From the NCBI RefSeq assembly GCF_035978755.1, contig NZ_CP108414.1, forward strand, positions 5,952,001 to 6,016,000: 64,000 bases of DNA, given 5' to 3'. The DNA is from Streptomyces sp. NBC_01298. GTDB lineage: Bacteria; Actinomycetota; Actinomycetes; Streptomycetales; Streptomycetaceae. Both the position numbers and the translations under genes were made by a program. Of this stretch, positions 23,735-31,907 are shown in pieces. Each line of letters begins with the position of its first letter. The first letter of the stretch is position 1. The notes beneath the pieces were generated by a model. The model saw only the letters and a list, made by a program, of their open reading frames with translations. It ran no database searches and was not told the origin of the DNA.

Positions 23735-24966
23735 TCTGGCGGGACACCAATGTGCGCATCGTGCTGTCGGCCATCAGCCTGGCCGGCATCGGCATGGGCA
23801 TCAACATCCTGGCGCTCGGGCAGATCCTCTTCCATCTCACCGGCAGCCCCCGGCAGTTCGCCCTGGTCCTGGCCCTCCAGGCGATCGGCGCCCTGTGTAC
23901 CCTGCCGTTCTCGGGCCCCCTCGTCGACGCCCTCAGCTCCCGGCACGTCCACCTCGCCTGCAGTCTGGTGCGCGCCGTACTGGTCCTCGCCATGGGGCTG
24001 GCCGCGCTGACCCGGCCGCCGCACACCGTCGCCCTGCTCGGCGTCGGCGCCGTGCTCCTGGCCGGCTGCGACAACATCCAGCGCAGCGCGCTGTTCAAAT
24101 TCACCGCCTGGCACATCGCGCCCGCCCATCAGGCGCGGCTCAACGGTCTGCTCAACGCGGCGGTCCAGGTCGGCGCCCTCCTCGGGATGGCGGTCCTGGC
24201 GCTCTTCGTGAGCTTCGGGCCCCCCGCCGTCGGACTCTTCGTGGACGCGGCCGCCTGTCTGCTCGCCGCCCTGCTCATGGCGCGTGCCCGTACCGGCCGT
24301 CCCGAAGTCCGCGACCGGACCGCCGGTGCCTTCCGCGGCGCGGGCGCGGCGGTCTGGAACGACTGGCGCCTGATGTACCGGCGCTACCGCGGCAAACCGA
24401 TCGTGCTCGTCGTCCTGGTCCTGTGCGCCGGAGACTTCGTCTTCCAGTCGGGCGTCAGCACACTGGTCGTGCCGCTGGTCGGCGAGCACTACGGCGGCCA
24501 GGGGACGTACGTTTCGGCACTGGAAGCCGTCTTCGCCGCGGGCATGATCACCGCTTCGTTCTTCAGCCGGTACACCCTGAGCCCGCGACTGCTTCCCCTC
24601 TGGGCGGTCCTGCAGGCCGCAGCGGCCCTGGCCCTGGCCTATGCCCCCTCGGCGCCGGCGCATTTCGCCACGCTCTTCGTCGCCGGCTTCGCCAATCTCA
24701 CGAGCATCACCTGGCTGCTCACCACCGTCCAGCAGCAGGCGGGCTACGAGGAGAAGGCCAAGATGGCCTCCCTGCGCATGCTGACGATCGGGGCGGCCAC
24801 CGCGGGGCTCCTTCCGGCCATCGGGTACGCCGCCCAGGGCTCGCTCGCCGCAGGGTTCCTCTCCGTCACCGCCGTCATGCTGCTGTTCGGGCTCGTAGCC
24901 CTGCCGGTGGCCGTGCGCTACCGCCCCCGGCCGGCCGAGCCGAAACCGGTCGGAGCCCTCACGTGA
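23731..24966 (+). CDS. MFS transporter 2
   Basis: A 411-residue major-facilitator protein with 10-12 hydrophobic segments, of the same broad exporter type as the protein at 19278 but clearly diverged. LPFSGPLVDALSSRHV fits motif A loosely. It overlaps the upstream fusion gene (ATGA) and the regulator gene downstream (GTGA), so it is co-translated with both. Two exporters in one operon may serve product and intermediate or conjugate, or product and resistance. Confidence 0.75.
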   Translation: MIWRDTNVRIVLSAISLAGIGMGINILALGQILFHLTGSPRQFALVLALQAIGALCTLPFSGPLVDALSSRHVHLACSLVRAVLVLAMGLAALTRPPHTVALLGVGAVLLAGCDNIQRSALFKFTAWHIAPAHQARLNGLLNAAVQVGALLGMAVLALFVSFGPPAVGLFVDAAACLLAALLMARARTGRPEVRDRTAGAFRGAGAAVWNDWRLMYRRYRGKPIVLVVLVLCAGDFVFQSGVSTLVVPLVGEHYGGQGTYVSALEAVFAAGMITASFFSRYTLSPRLLPLWAVLQAAAALALAYAPSAPAHFATLFVAGFANLTSITWLLTTVQQQAGYEEKAKMASLRMLTIGAATAGLLPAIGYAAQGSLAAGFLSVTAVMLLFGLVALPVAVRYRPRPAEPKPVGALT

Positions 24967-27900
24967 ACGCCGAGGAGATCGAGGGCGCGGCATCCGACCA
25001 GGTGAGCTTCGCCGTGCTGGGACCCCTGGAGGCCACCGCCGGCACGAGACGGCTGCGGCTGGGCGGCCCCGTACCGACGCGGGTCCTCACCACCCTGCTG
25101 CTCAACCCCGGCCAGATGGTGCCGGTATCCCGGCTGGTGGAGGCGGCCTGGGACGCGGAGCCGCCCGCGACGGCGGCGCATCAGGTCCGCAAGGCGATCG
25201 CGGACCTACGCCAGCGCATCCCCCGCGGCGGGTCCGTGATCGTCACGGACGGACCGGGCTACCGGGCCGACATCGACCCGGAGCGGCTCGACCTGTGCCT
25301 CTTCTCCTCCCGCTTGCAGCAGGCGAGGCAGGCGGTCGACGGAGGACGGACCCGCGAGGCGGCCCACCTGCTGCGCAGCGCCCTCGCCCTGTGGCGCGGT
25401 CCCGCCATGGCCGGAGCCAGCAGCGCGGTCATCGCCGCCGCCTCCGCCGTCCTGGAGGAACGCAGGCTGGCAGCCGTCGGACAACTCGTCGATCTCCGCC
25501 TGGCGTTGGGCGGCGACAAGGATCTGATCGGAGATCTGCGCGGGCTCAGCGCCGAACACCCCCTGAGGGAGAGCCTGCGTGGACAGCTGATGCTCGCGCT
25601 CTACCGTTCCGGCCGCCAGGCCGAGGCGCTCACGGAGTACACCAGGATCCGGGAACTCCTCGTGGAGGAACTGGGCATCGACCCGGGGCAGCACCTGGGC
25701 GACCTCTACGCGGCCATCCTGCGCGGCAGCCCCGAACTGGACCCTCCCGCAGCGGAGTTCACCTCGCTCCGCGGTCCCGGCGCGGTCCCGGCGCGGTGCA
25801 CCCTGCCCCCGGACCTGAATGATTTCGTCGGTCGCCGGCAGGAGCTGTCGCACCTGCTCGCCGGGACCCCGCACCGGGACGACCGGACGTCCCGGATCGT
25901 CGCGATCGACGGGATGGCCGGCAGCGGCAAGACCTCGCTCGCGGTCCGGGCCGCGCGTCGCCTCATCGGCGCCTACCCCGACGGACAGCTCTACACCGAT
26001 CTGCGCGGGTGCACCGCCGACGAGCAGCCCCGCCACCCCGGCGCGGTGATCGGTACGCTCCTGCGCCTCCTCGGAGTTCCCGATGAGGAGATCCCCGACG
26101 ACCTGGAAGGGCGCAGCGCCGTCTGGCGGGCCACCCTCGCCGGTCGGCGGGTCCTCCTCCTGCTGGACAACGCCTCGGACCCCTCGCAGATCCGCCCCCT
26201 GCTGCCGGCGTCGCCGGGCAGCCTGGTCCTCATCACCAGCCGCAACCGGATGGTCGGGCTCGACACGGCGGAGCCCCTCTCACTGGGCGTGCTTCCGCCC
26301 GAGGACTCCTTCACGCTCATGGCGGCGGCGCTCGGCGAGGAACGGACCCGCGAGGAACCCGACGCCGTACGGGCCCTGACCGATCTCTGCGGCCACCTGC
26401 CGCTGGCGCTGCGGATCGCCGCCGCTCGGCTGCGTAGTCGGCAGCACTGGACGGTGCGGTACCTGGTCGGCCGGTTCGAGGACCCGTCACGGCTGTTGGA
26501 CGAACTGCGTTCGGGCGACCGCGGGGTGGAGGCCGCACTGCGGCCCTCCTACCTGTCGATGACCGGCGCGCAGCGTGCCGCGTTCCGGTTCCTCGGGCTG
26601 CACCCGCACGCCGAGATCGACGTCCGCGCGGCGGCCGCCCTGTTCGGCACCGGGCCGCACGAAGCGGAGGACGTCCTCGAACAGTTCGTGGACATGCGAC
26701 TGCTGGAGCAGCAGGAGATCGGCCGGTACACGATGCACGACCTGGTACGCCGCTTCGCGCAGCGCCTCGCCCCGCCCGGGGCCGGATCCGGCGCGTCAGA
26801 GGCCGCCGGATGCGCGAACGCCACGGTCCCCGTGCGGCGCGGCCGGGGTCAGGTGCAGCGGCAGGCTTCGCAGCCCGTTGACGACGATCGAGTCGAGATG
26901 CTCCGGGGCTCCGTCCAGCTCCACGTCGCTCAGCTGCGCGAAGAGCTCCCGCAGTACGGCCCGCATCTCCAGCTTGGCCAGCTGCGCGCCGACGCAGTAG
27001 TGGGGCCCGGCCCCCAGGGCCAGGTGCCGGTTCGGGGTGCGGCGGAGGTCGAAGACATCGGGGTCGGGGAAGTGCTCCGCATCCCGATTGGCCGAGGGGA
27101 GCCAGCACACCACCAGCTCGCCGGCGGCGATCGGCCGCCCGCCGAGCACCACGTCCCGGGTGGCCCGCCGCACGATGTGCGTGGCGCTGGAGGTCCATCG
27201 CAGCATCTCGTCCGTCGCGGTGTCCACGACGGCGTCGAAGTCACGCTGGAGCAGGGCCCGTTGCTCCGGGTGCTGCAGCAGTGCGAGCATGGCGCCCGAC
27301 AGGGCCAGGCGTACGTTCTCCGTCCCGCCGACCAGCAGGTTGTCGCAGTTGAGCACCACCTCCTCCAGGGAGAGCAACTCGCCCTCGTGGCGCACCGCGG
27401 CGAGTACGCTCACCAGGTCGTCGCCGGGGTCGGCACGGCGCCGCTCGGCGAGGTCGCTGAAATAGTCCAGGATCTGCAGGTGGGCGATGCTGCGCTCGGC
27501 CGCGGTGCCCGCGCAGAAGGCGTCCGTCGACCATTCCACGATGGCCGGCCGGTCCGCGTCGGGAATGCCGAGGAACGTGCAGACCACCTCGATCGGCAGC
27601 TTCGCCGCCACATCGGCGACGAAGTCGATCCGCCCCGCGGCCACGGCCTTCCGGACGATCTCGTGTGCACGGGCGGCGAGGGATTCGGAGAGCAGCCGCA
27701 GCCTGCGCGGCGCGAACCAGCCCGCGACGGCATCGCGGAGCAGGGTGTGGCGCGGCGCGTCGGAGAGGGCCAGGGTCCGGTCGCTCCCCGGGTCCTCGCC
27801 CTGGGCCAGCGGCCGCAGCAGGATGCCGGACGAGGAACTGAACGTCCCCGCGTCCCGCAGCACCTCCTTGATCTCCTCGTACCGGGTCAGCGACCAGAAC

Positions 27901-28055
27901 CCGGGGAAGACCCCGGGCTCGTGCCACAACACCGGCTCGTTCTCGCGCATCCACTGCCACACCGCGAAAGGATTGCCGTCGCGGTAGGCGCCGCCGTCGA
28001 CGAGGCAGGTGACGTCGGGGCGTTCGTCGAAGGTGCTCGTTCCGGATGTCTCTGA
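24963..28055 (+). CDS. SARP-family regulator with NB-ARC ATPase domain; ORF runs antisense over the P450 gene
   Basis: An AfsR/SARP-type pathway activator. Residues 15-100 form an OmpR-like winged helix (FAVLGPLEATAG...VTDGPGYRADI), 105-255 a bacterial transcriptional activation domain ending RELLVEELGIDPG, and 290-610 an NB-ARC ATPase with the P-loop DGMAGSGKTS near 315-323, LLLLDNA and GHLPLALRIAA. Domain similarity ends near 26790 (HDLVRRFAQ). No stop occurs in frame until 28053-28055, so the ORF reads about 420 more codons antisense to the P450 gene. The tail has no recognisable domain and reads like antisense translation. Either the tail is real or a base error hides the true stop. SARPs activate their own cluster. 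Confidence 0.75.
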   Translation: MNAEEIEGAASDQVSFAVLGPLEATAGTRRLRLGGPVPTRVLTTLLLNPGQMVPVSRLVEAAWDAEPPATAAHQVRKAIADLRQRIPRGGSVIVTDGPGYRADIDPERLDLCLFSSRLQQARQAVDGGRTREAAHLLRSALALWRGPAMAGASSAVIAAASAVLEERRLAAVGQLVDLRLALGGDKDLIGDLRGLSAEHPLRESLRGQLMLALYRSGRQAEALTEYTRIRELLVEELGIDPGQHLGDLYAAILRGSPELDPPAAEFTSLRGPGAVPARCTLPPDLNDFVGRRQELSHLLAGTPHRDDRTSRIVAIDGMAGSGKTSLAVRAARRLIGAYPDGQLYTDLRGCTADEQPRHPGAVIGTLLRLLGVPDEEIPDDLEGRSAVWRATLAGRRVLLLLDNASDPSQIRPLLPASPGSLVLITSRNRMVGLDTAEPLSLGVLPPEDSFTLMAAALGEERTREEPDAVRALTDLCGHLPLALRIAAARLRSRQHWTVRYLVGRFEDPSRLLDELRSGDRGVEAALRPSYLSMTGAQRAAFRFLGLHPHAEIDVRAAAALFGTGPHEAEDVLEQFVDMRLLEQQEIGRYTMHDLVRRFAQRLAPPGAGSGASEAAGCANATVPVRRGRGQVQRQASQPVDDDRVEMLRGSVQLHVAQLREELPQYGPHLQLGQLRADAVVGPGPQGQVPVRGAAEVEDIGVGEVLRIPIGRGEPAHHQLAGGDRPPAEHHVPGGPPHDVRGAGGPSQHLVRRGVHDGVEVTLEQGPLLRVLQQCEHGARQGQAYVLRPADQQVVAVEHHLLQGEQLALVAHRGEYAHQVVAGVGTAPLGEVAEIVQDLQVGDAALGRGARAEGVRRPFHDGRPVRVGNAEERADHLDRQLRRHIGDEVDPPRGHGLPDDLVCTGGEGFGEQPQPARREPARDGIAEQGVARRVGEGQGPVAPRVLALGQRPQQDAGRGTERPRVPQHLLDLLVPGQRPEPGEDPGLVPQHRLVLAHPLPHRERIAVAVGAAVDEAGDVGAFVEGARSGCL

Positions 28056-28082
28056 CACCTCGTAGGTCGTCGCGGTCTCCAT
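26796..28082 (-). CDS. Cytochrome P450, probable amino-acid beta-hydroxylase
   Basis: A 428-residue class I bacterial P450. The haem loop ALGAGPHYCVGAQLA has its cysteine near residue 361, EMLRW is the ExxR helix K, and the I-helix segment LLVGGTENVRLALS carries Glu-Asn where most P450s have Asp/Glu-Thr. It overlaps the thioesterase gene (TGATG) and lies in a cassette with a free-standing A-PCP protein. In nikkomycin and novobiocin pathways such P450s (NikQ, NovI) beta-hydroxylate an aminoacyl-PCP. The same role is inferred here. No dedicated ferredoxin gene is adjacent. The Bfd-like protein at 18530 is the nearest candidate. Confidence 0.85.
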   Translation of the reverse strand: METATTYEVSETSGTSTFDERPDVTCLVDGGAYRDGNPFAVWQWMRENEPVLWHEPGVFPGFWSLTRYEEIKEVLRDAGTFSSSSGILLRPLAQGEDPGSDRTLALSDAPRHTLLRDAVAGWFAPRRLRLLSESLAARAHEIVRKAVAAGRIDFVADVAAKLPIEVVCTFLGIPDADRPAIVEWSTDAFCAGTAAERSIAHLQILDYFSDLAERRRADPGDDLVSVLAAVRHEGELLSLEEVVLNCDNLLVGGTENVRLALSGAMLALLQHPEQRALLQRDFDAVVDTATDEMLRWTSSATHIVRRATRDVVLGGRPIAAGELVVCWLPSANRDAEHFPDPDVFDLRRTPNRHLALGAGPHYCVGAQLAKLEMRAVLRELFAQLSDVELDGAPEHLDSIVVNGLRSLPLHLTPAAPHGDRGVRASGGL

Positions 28083-28831
28083 CAGACGAGCCCGCCGCTC
28101 TGCACGAGGGACCGGCCGAGTTCCGCCCGGATCAGGGCGAGCGGCGGATCGGTGCGCAGGTAGAAGTGACCGCCCGCCGTGACCACGGGCGTGAACGCGC
28201 CGTCCGTGTGGTCCTGCCAGGAGGCGAATCCGTTCCGCATGTCCGGGGTGTCGTCCTCTCCCACCACGGCCGTCAGGCGTGACCCGATCCGCTTTCCCGG
28301 GTACTGCGCGTACTGGGCGACGAGCCGCAGGTCCTGCGCCGCGTAGCCGAGGATCAGGTCGAGTAGCCCCTCGTCCTGACGGATCTCCTCGCTCAACGGC
28401 TCGTTCCGTTCGAGGTGGGCCAGTACCTCCCCGGCGTCCTCGAAGGGCACCGGCGAGCGCAGCCCCGGCGCGGCGGCCGAGGAGACGATGAGCGAAGGGA
28501 CGTGCACTCCGGCGGACCGCAGCCGGTGGGCGACCTCGAAGGCCACGTACGCGCCCATGCTGTGGCCGAACAGGACGGAGTAGCGCTGCTCCCCGCGGAG
28601 GATCTCCCCGGCCACCGACTCCGCGAGCGCGGCCAGGCCGGACGGCGCGGCGTCTGCGATCCGGTCCTCGCGGCCGGGGTACTGCACGGCGTGGACCCGG
28701 GCATCGGGCAGCAGGTCCCGCCAGGGGCGGAAGAAGGAGGCGCAGCCCGCCGCGTGCGGGAAGCACAGCACGGCAGGTCCGGTGACGGAGTCGGACGAGA
28801 GCCTTCTGAGGGACGTGGTCGAGGAAGACAT
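28082..28831 (-). CDS. Type II thioesterase
   Basis: A 249-residue alpha/beta hydrolase of the GrsT/RifR type. FPHAAGCASFF is the oxyanion motif, GHSMGA near 90-95 holds the nucleophile serine, VVGEDDTPD holds the acid, and GGHFYL the histidine. In a cassette with only one adenylation-carrier protein it may release the hydroxylated amino acid, as NikP2 does in nikkomycin biosynthesis, instead of proof-reading an assembly line. It lies between the A-PCP gene (upstream) and the P450 gene (downstream) on the minus strand. Confidence 0.85.
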   Translation of the reverse strand: MSSSTTSLRRLSSDSVTGPAVLCFPHAAGCASFFRPWRDLLPDARVHAVQYPGREDRIADAAPSGLAALAESVAGEILRGEQRYSVLFGHSMGAYVAFEVAHRLRSAGVHVPSLIVSSAAAPGLRSPVPFEDAGEVLAHLERNEPLSEEIRQDEGLLDLILGYAAQDLRLVAQYAQYPGKRIGSRLTAVVGEDDTPDMRNGFASWQDHTDGAFTPVVTAGGHFYLRTDPPLALIRAELGRSLVQSGGLV

Positions 28832-28886
28832 GGCGAACCCATCTCTACGGGTTTGGGCGGGCGTGGGGGACCGGGGCGGATCGGGC

Positions 28887-30671
28887 TCAGGGCCGGGACA
28901 GGAGCTCCACTTGCCGCTCGACGGTGGCGCAGTGGTACACGTCCTTCACCCCGATCGGCCTGTCGGCGATCTTGCCGAGCGCACGGGTCAGCCGGAGCAC
29001 CGAAAGGGAGTTCCCCCCGAGGGTGAAGAAGTCGCCTCCGCCGATCGCGTCCGCGCCGATGCCGAGGATCTCGGACCAGGCCCGCGCGATCCGTGCGGCG
29101 AGGTCGTCGGTGGCGAGGCCGTCGGTGGTGGGGCCGGCCGCGGGCCGGGCCGCCCGGGCGCTCTCCAGCAGCGCTGCCCGGTCGGTCTTGTCGTGCGCCG
29201 TCCGGGGGAGCGAGTCGACGAAGCGGAAGCGGTCCGGGGCGACCTCGCCGCCGAGCGCTTCGGCCACCCGGCCGCGCAGCGAGGCGGTGTCGGCCGCGCC
29301 CTCGGTCCGCAGGACGACGAAGGCGGTGCAGAGCGAGGCCTCGGTGTCGTGGACGACCGCGGCCGCCCGCACGCCGGGGTCCTGGGTGATCGCCTGCTCC
29401 ATCGCCTCGATCGTGACGCGCACCCCGCGGATCTTCACCTCGTTGTCGAGGCGGCCCGCGAACTCGATGCCGTCCCGGTCCGACCAGCGGCCGAGGTCGC
29501 CGGTGAGGTAGGCCCGCGCGTCCGTACCGTCCGCGTTCCGCAGGGTGACGAACTTCGCGTGCGTCTGCTGCGGATCACCGACGTACCCGGCCGCGACACC
29601 CGGCCCGGAGAGCGCGATCTGCCCCACCTCGCCGGCCGGAACGGGACGCAGCCGGTCGTCGAGCAGGCGCACCGCGGTCCCGGGGATCGGGAACCCGATG
29701 GTCGAGCGGCCGGGCCGGTCGTACATCCGGTACGTGGACCAGACGGTGCACTCGGTGGGACCGTACTCGTTGGCGAGCGCGACGCCCGGCAGCATCGCGA
29801 AGTGGCGGTCGATGACGCTCTGGGCGAGCGCTTCACCGGCGCAGATCGCCACCCGCAGCGAGGCGGCCCCGGCGCGGTCGGCGTCGATCTGGCCGAGCGC
29901 GTGCAGGAGCTCCGCGTAGAAGGTCGGCACGGTCAGCAGATGCGTGACGCCGTGCCTGGCGATGAGGGCCAGCAGGGCCTGGGGATCGCGCCGCTCGCCC
30001 TCGCGGGCCACGACCAGCGTGCCGCCCGCCGCGAGGGTGCCCCACACCCCGGCCACGGAGGAGTCGAAGCGGAAGGGGGAGAGCAGCAGGAAGACCGGGG
30101 TGCCGAAGGGTTCGTACACCGCGAGGCGCGCGGCGGTCGAGCTCGCCAGATTGCGCTGGGAGACCGACACCCCCTTCGGAAGGCCGCTGCTGCCCGAGGT
30201 GTAGAGCACGTACGCCTCGTCGTCGAGCGACGGCCCCCCGGGCGCGGACCGCGCGGTGGGGCCGGCCGCCCTGCTCCTGTGCGCGGTCCCGGTGCGCGGG
30301 TCGACGACGAGGGCGACCCCCGCCGATGACCGGACGTGCTCCAGGGCACGCTCGGGCGCCTGCGCGTCGACGAAGACGAAGGAGCGCCCGCTGAGGGCGA
30401 TGCCGAGGGCGTGGACGACGGTGTCCGCCGTGCGATGGGCGCGGATGCCGATCCGGGGGGAACCGCCGGGCCCCTCGTCACCGTCCAGGGCGTGCGCGAC
30501 GGCGCGGGCCCGGTCCGTCAACTGCCGGTAGGTGACGGTGTCGTCGCCGCATACGACGGCCGCGCTGTCCGGGTGCAGGTCCGCCAGTTCCCGGACCAGA
30601 TCGCATACGCGTGCCACTGGCGCGGGCAGCGGCGGCCCGGCCGAAACCTCGCCGAACTGAAGAATCGTCAT
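28887..30671 (-). CDS. Stand-alone NRPS adenylation-carrier (A-PCP) protein
   Basis: A 594-residue protein with one adenylation domain (1-500) and one peptidyl carrier (520-594). A3 is YTSGSSGLPKGV, A5 NEYGPTE, A7 AYLTGDLGRW, A8 GRLDNEVKIRG, and the carrier motif is GGDFFTLGGNSLS with the phosphopantetheine serine near 555. There is no condensation domain. Aligned by eye with GrsA, the specificity residues read D-S-A-L-I-A-E-V-W-K, similar to codes reported for histidine, so His loading followed by P450 beta-hydroxylation is possible, as with NikP1 and NikQ. Substrate assignment is tentative. ATG at 30671 was chosen; the frame is open to 30821 but upstream runs through the operator. Confidence 0.85.
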   Translation of the reverse strand: MTILQFGEVSAGPPLPAPVARVCDLVRELADLHPDSAAVVCGDDTVTYRQLTDRARAVAHALDGDEGPGGSPRIGIRAHRTADTVVHALGIALSGRSFVFVDAQAPERALEHVRSSAGVALVVDPRTGTAHRSRAAGPTARSAPGGPSLDDEAYVLYTSGSSGLPKGVSVSQRNLASSTAARLAVYEPFGTPVFLLLSPFRFDSSVAGVWGTLAAGGTLVVAREGERRDPQALLALIARHGVTHLLTVPTFYAELLHALGQIDADRAGAASLRVAICAGEALAQSVIDRHFAMLPGVALANEYGPTECTVWSTYRMYDRPGRSTIGFPIPGTAVRLLDDRLRPVPAGEVGQIALSGPGVAAGYVGDPQQTHAKFVTLRNADGTDARAYLTGDLGRWSDRDGIEFAGRLDNEVKIRGVRVTIEAMEQAITQDPGVRAAAVVHDTEASLCTAFVVLRTEGAADTASLRGRVAEALGGEVAPDRFRFVDSLPRTAHDKTDRAALLESARAARPAAGPTTDGLATDDLAARIARAWSEILGIGADAIGGGDFFTLGGNSLSVLRLTRALGKIADRPIGVKDVYHCATVERQVELLSRP

Positions 30672-30696
30672 GGGGCGACACCCTTCGTACCGGGAG

Positions 30697-30736
30697 TCCC
30701 GATCCGTTCCCGAAACGTTCCGGGAACGAATCGGGA
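30697..30736. promoter_or_regulatory. 40-base near-perfect palindrome between divergent operons
   Basis: Positions 30697-30716 pair with 30717-30736 with 18 of 20 pairs matching. The arms carry GATCCGTTCCCG and CGGGAACGAATC around a central AACGTT. It lies 25 bases upstream of the A-PCP start and 72 upstream of the PLP-enzyme start, so one dimeric or tetrameric regulator could control both operons. No regulator gene is adjacent. Confidence 0.6.
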
Positions 30737-30808
30737 AGCGCACGGTAGGTCCGTCCCCTAGAACTCGGGTGTCAGAGGCAGACGCTGGACCCATGGGAAG
30801 GCAACGAG

Positions 30809-31849
30809 GTGTACAAGTCATTCGCCGAGCGACTGTCCGAGCCCGATCTCATCGACTTGGGGGACGGAGTCTACGTTCTGAGGTTCGAGGTGATGAAGGT
30901 GACCTCGGTGTACGCGGCGGTCAAGCAGCTGCTCGACACCGGAGTGATCAGTCCCGGCCAGACCTTGGTCGACAGCTCCAGCGGGATCTACGGCCATGCC
31001 CTGGCACTGGTCTGCCGTGCCCTCGGGCTCAAGGCCCATGTCTTCGCCTCGGTGGCGGTCGACGCGGCGATCCGAACGCAGCTCAAGTACCTCGGGGCCA
31101 CCTACACGCAGGTCCCCTCCTCCGACGACCCCGGCCTCCAGCATGATCAGGAGACCCGGGTCCGGCTGGTCCATGAGTACATGAAGGCGCATCCGGACGC
31201 CTACTGGATGCAGCAGTACCACGACGACGTCCACTACGTCGGGTACGAGAGCGTCGCCGGTACCTTGGTCAAGGAACTCGGCTCGGCCGGGATCACCGTG
31301 GTCGGCGGGGTCGGCACGGGTGCCTCGACCAGCGCGATGAGCCGCTACCTGCGGGCCGCGTCCCCGGACGTGCGCATCGTCGGCATCCAGCCGTTCGGCA
31401 GCCGGTCCTTCGGCTCGGACAAGATCCCCCTCGACGGGTTCATCGTCGCGGGCATAGGCAGCGGCATCCGCTTCGGCAACATCGACTACAGCGCGTACGA
31501 CGAGATCCACTGGATCAACTTCGACGTCTCCGCGGCCGGCTGCCGCCACCTTCTGGCCACCACCGGCGTCTTCGCCGGACTGTCCTCCGGCGCGGGCTGG
31601 CAGATCGCCCGCCACCTCCGGGCCAACGACCCCGACGGCGGGCCGATCGTCTTCCTGTCCGCCGACCCGGGCCACCGCTACGTCGAGCGCGTCTTCCCGC
31701 CCGACGGCCCGGTGGAGACGGACCCGGAGTACGCCCCGCGGCTCATCGACGACTTGGCGGACATGACCGGTCCCTGGAGCGCCATGCACTGGGACAGGCG
31801 CCCCTACGGCGTCGAGGACGACCTGCCGGCGTACGTGCCGGCGTCCTGA
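30809..31849 (+). CDS. Cysteine-synthase-fold PLP enzyme
   Basis: A 346-residue fold-type II PLP protein. Aligning from the following PG turn, Lys30 (FEVMKVTSVYAA) takes the place of the PLP lysine, while the usual NPxGSxKDR loop before it is replaced. SSSGIYGHALALVCRALG matches the substrate loop, VVGGVGTGASTSAMSRYL the phosphate-binding loop, and GVFAGLSSGAGWQIA the C-terminal PLP contact. Relatives make cysteine, cystathionine, 2,3-diaminopropionate (SbnA) or O-ureidoserine (DcsD). It could make a non-proteinogenic amino acid for the ligases that follow. GTG at 30809 is the start. Confidence 0.75.
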   Translation: MYKSFAERLSEPDLIDLGDGVYVLRFEVMKVTSVYAAVKQLLDTGVISPGQTLVDSSSGIYGHALALVCRALGLKAHVFASVAVDAAIRTQLKYLGATYTQVPSSDDPGLQHDQETRVRLVHEYMKAHPDAYWMQQYHDDVHYVGYESVAGTLVKELGSAGITVVGGVGTGASTSAMSRYLRAASPDVRIVGIQPFGSRSFGSDKIPLDGFIVAGIGSGIRFGNIDYSAYDEIHWINFDVSAAGCRHLLATTGVFAGLSSGAGWQIARHLRANDPDGGPIVFLSADPGHRYVERVFPPDGPVETDPEYAPRLIDDLADMTGPWSAMHWDRRPYGVEDDLPAYVPAS

Positions 31850-31907
31850 CCTTCCCTCGCGCGCCACCCCCCCCAGACAGCCTGTTCGAATAATGTGAGG
31901 CCGATCC

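Noticed and set aside
26800..28055. A true 420-residue C-terminal domain of the SARP regulator
   Set aside because: The segment is exactly antisense to the P450 gene and has no recognisable domain. I keep it only as an open-frame observation.
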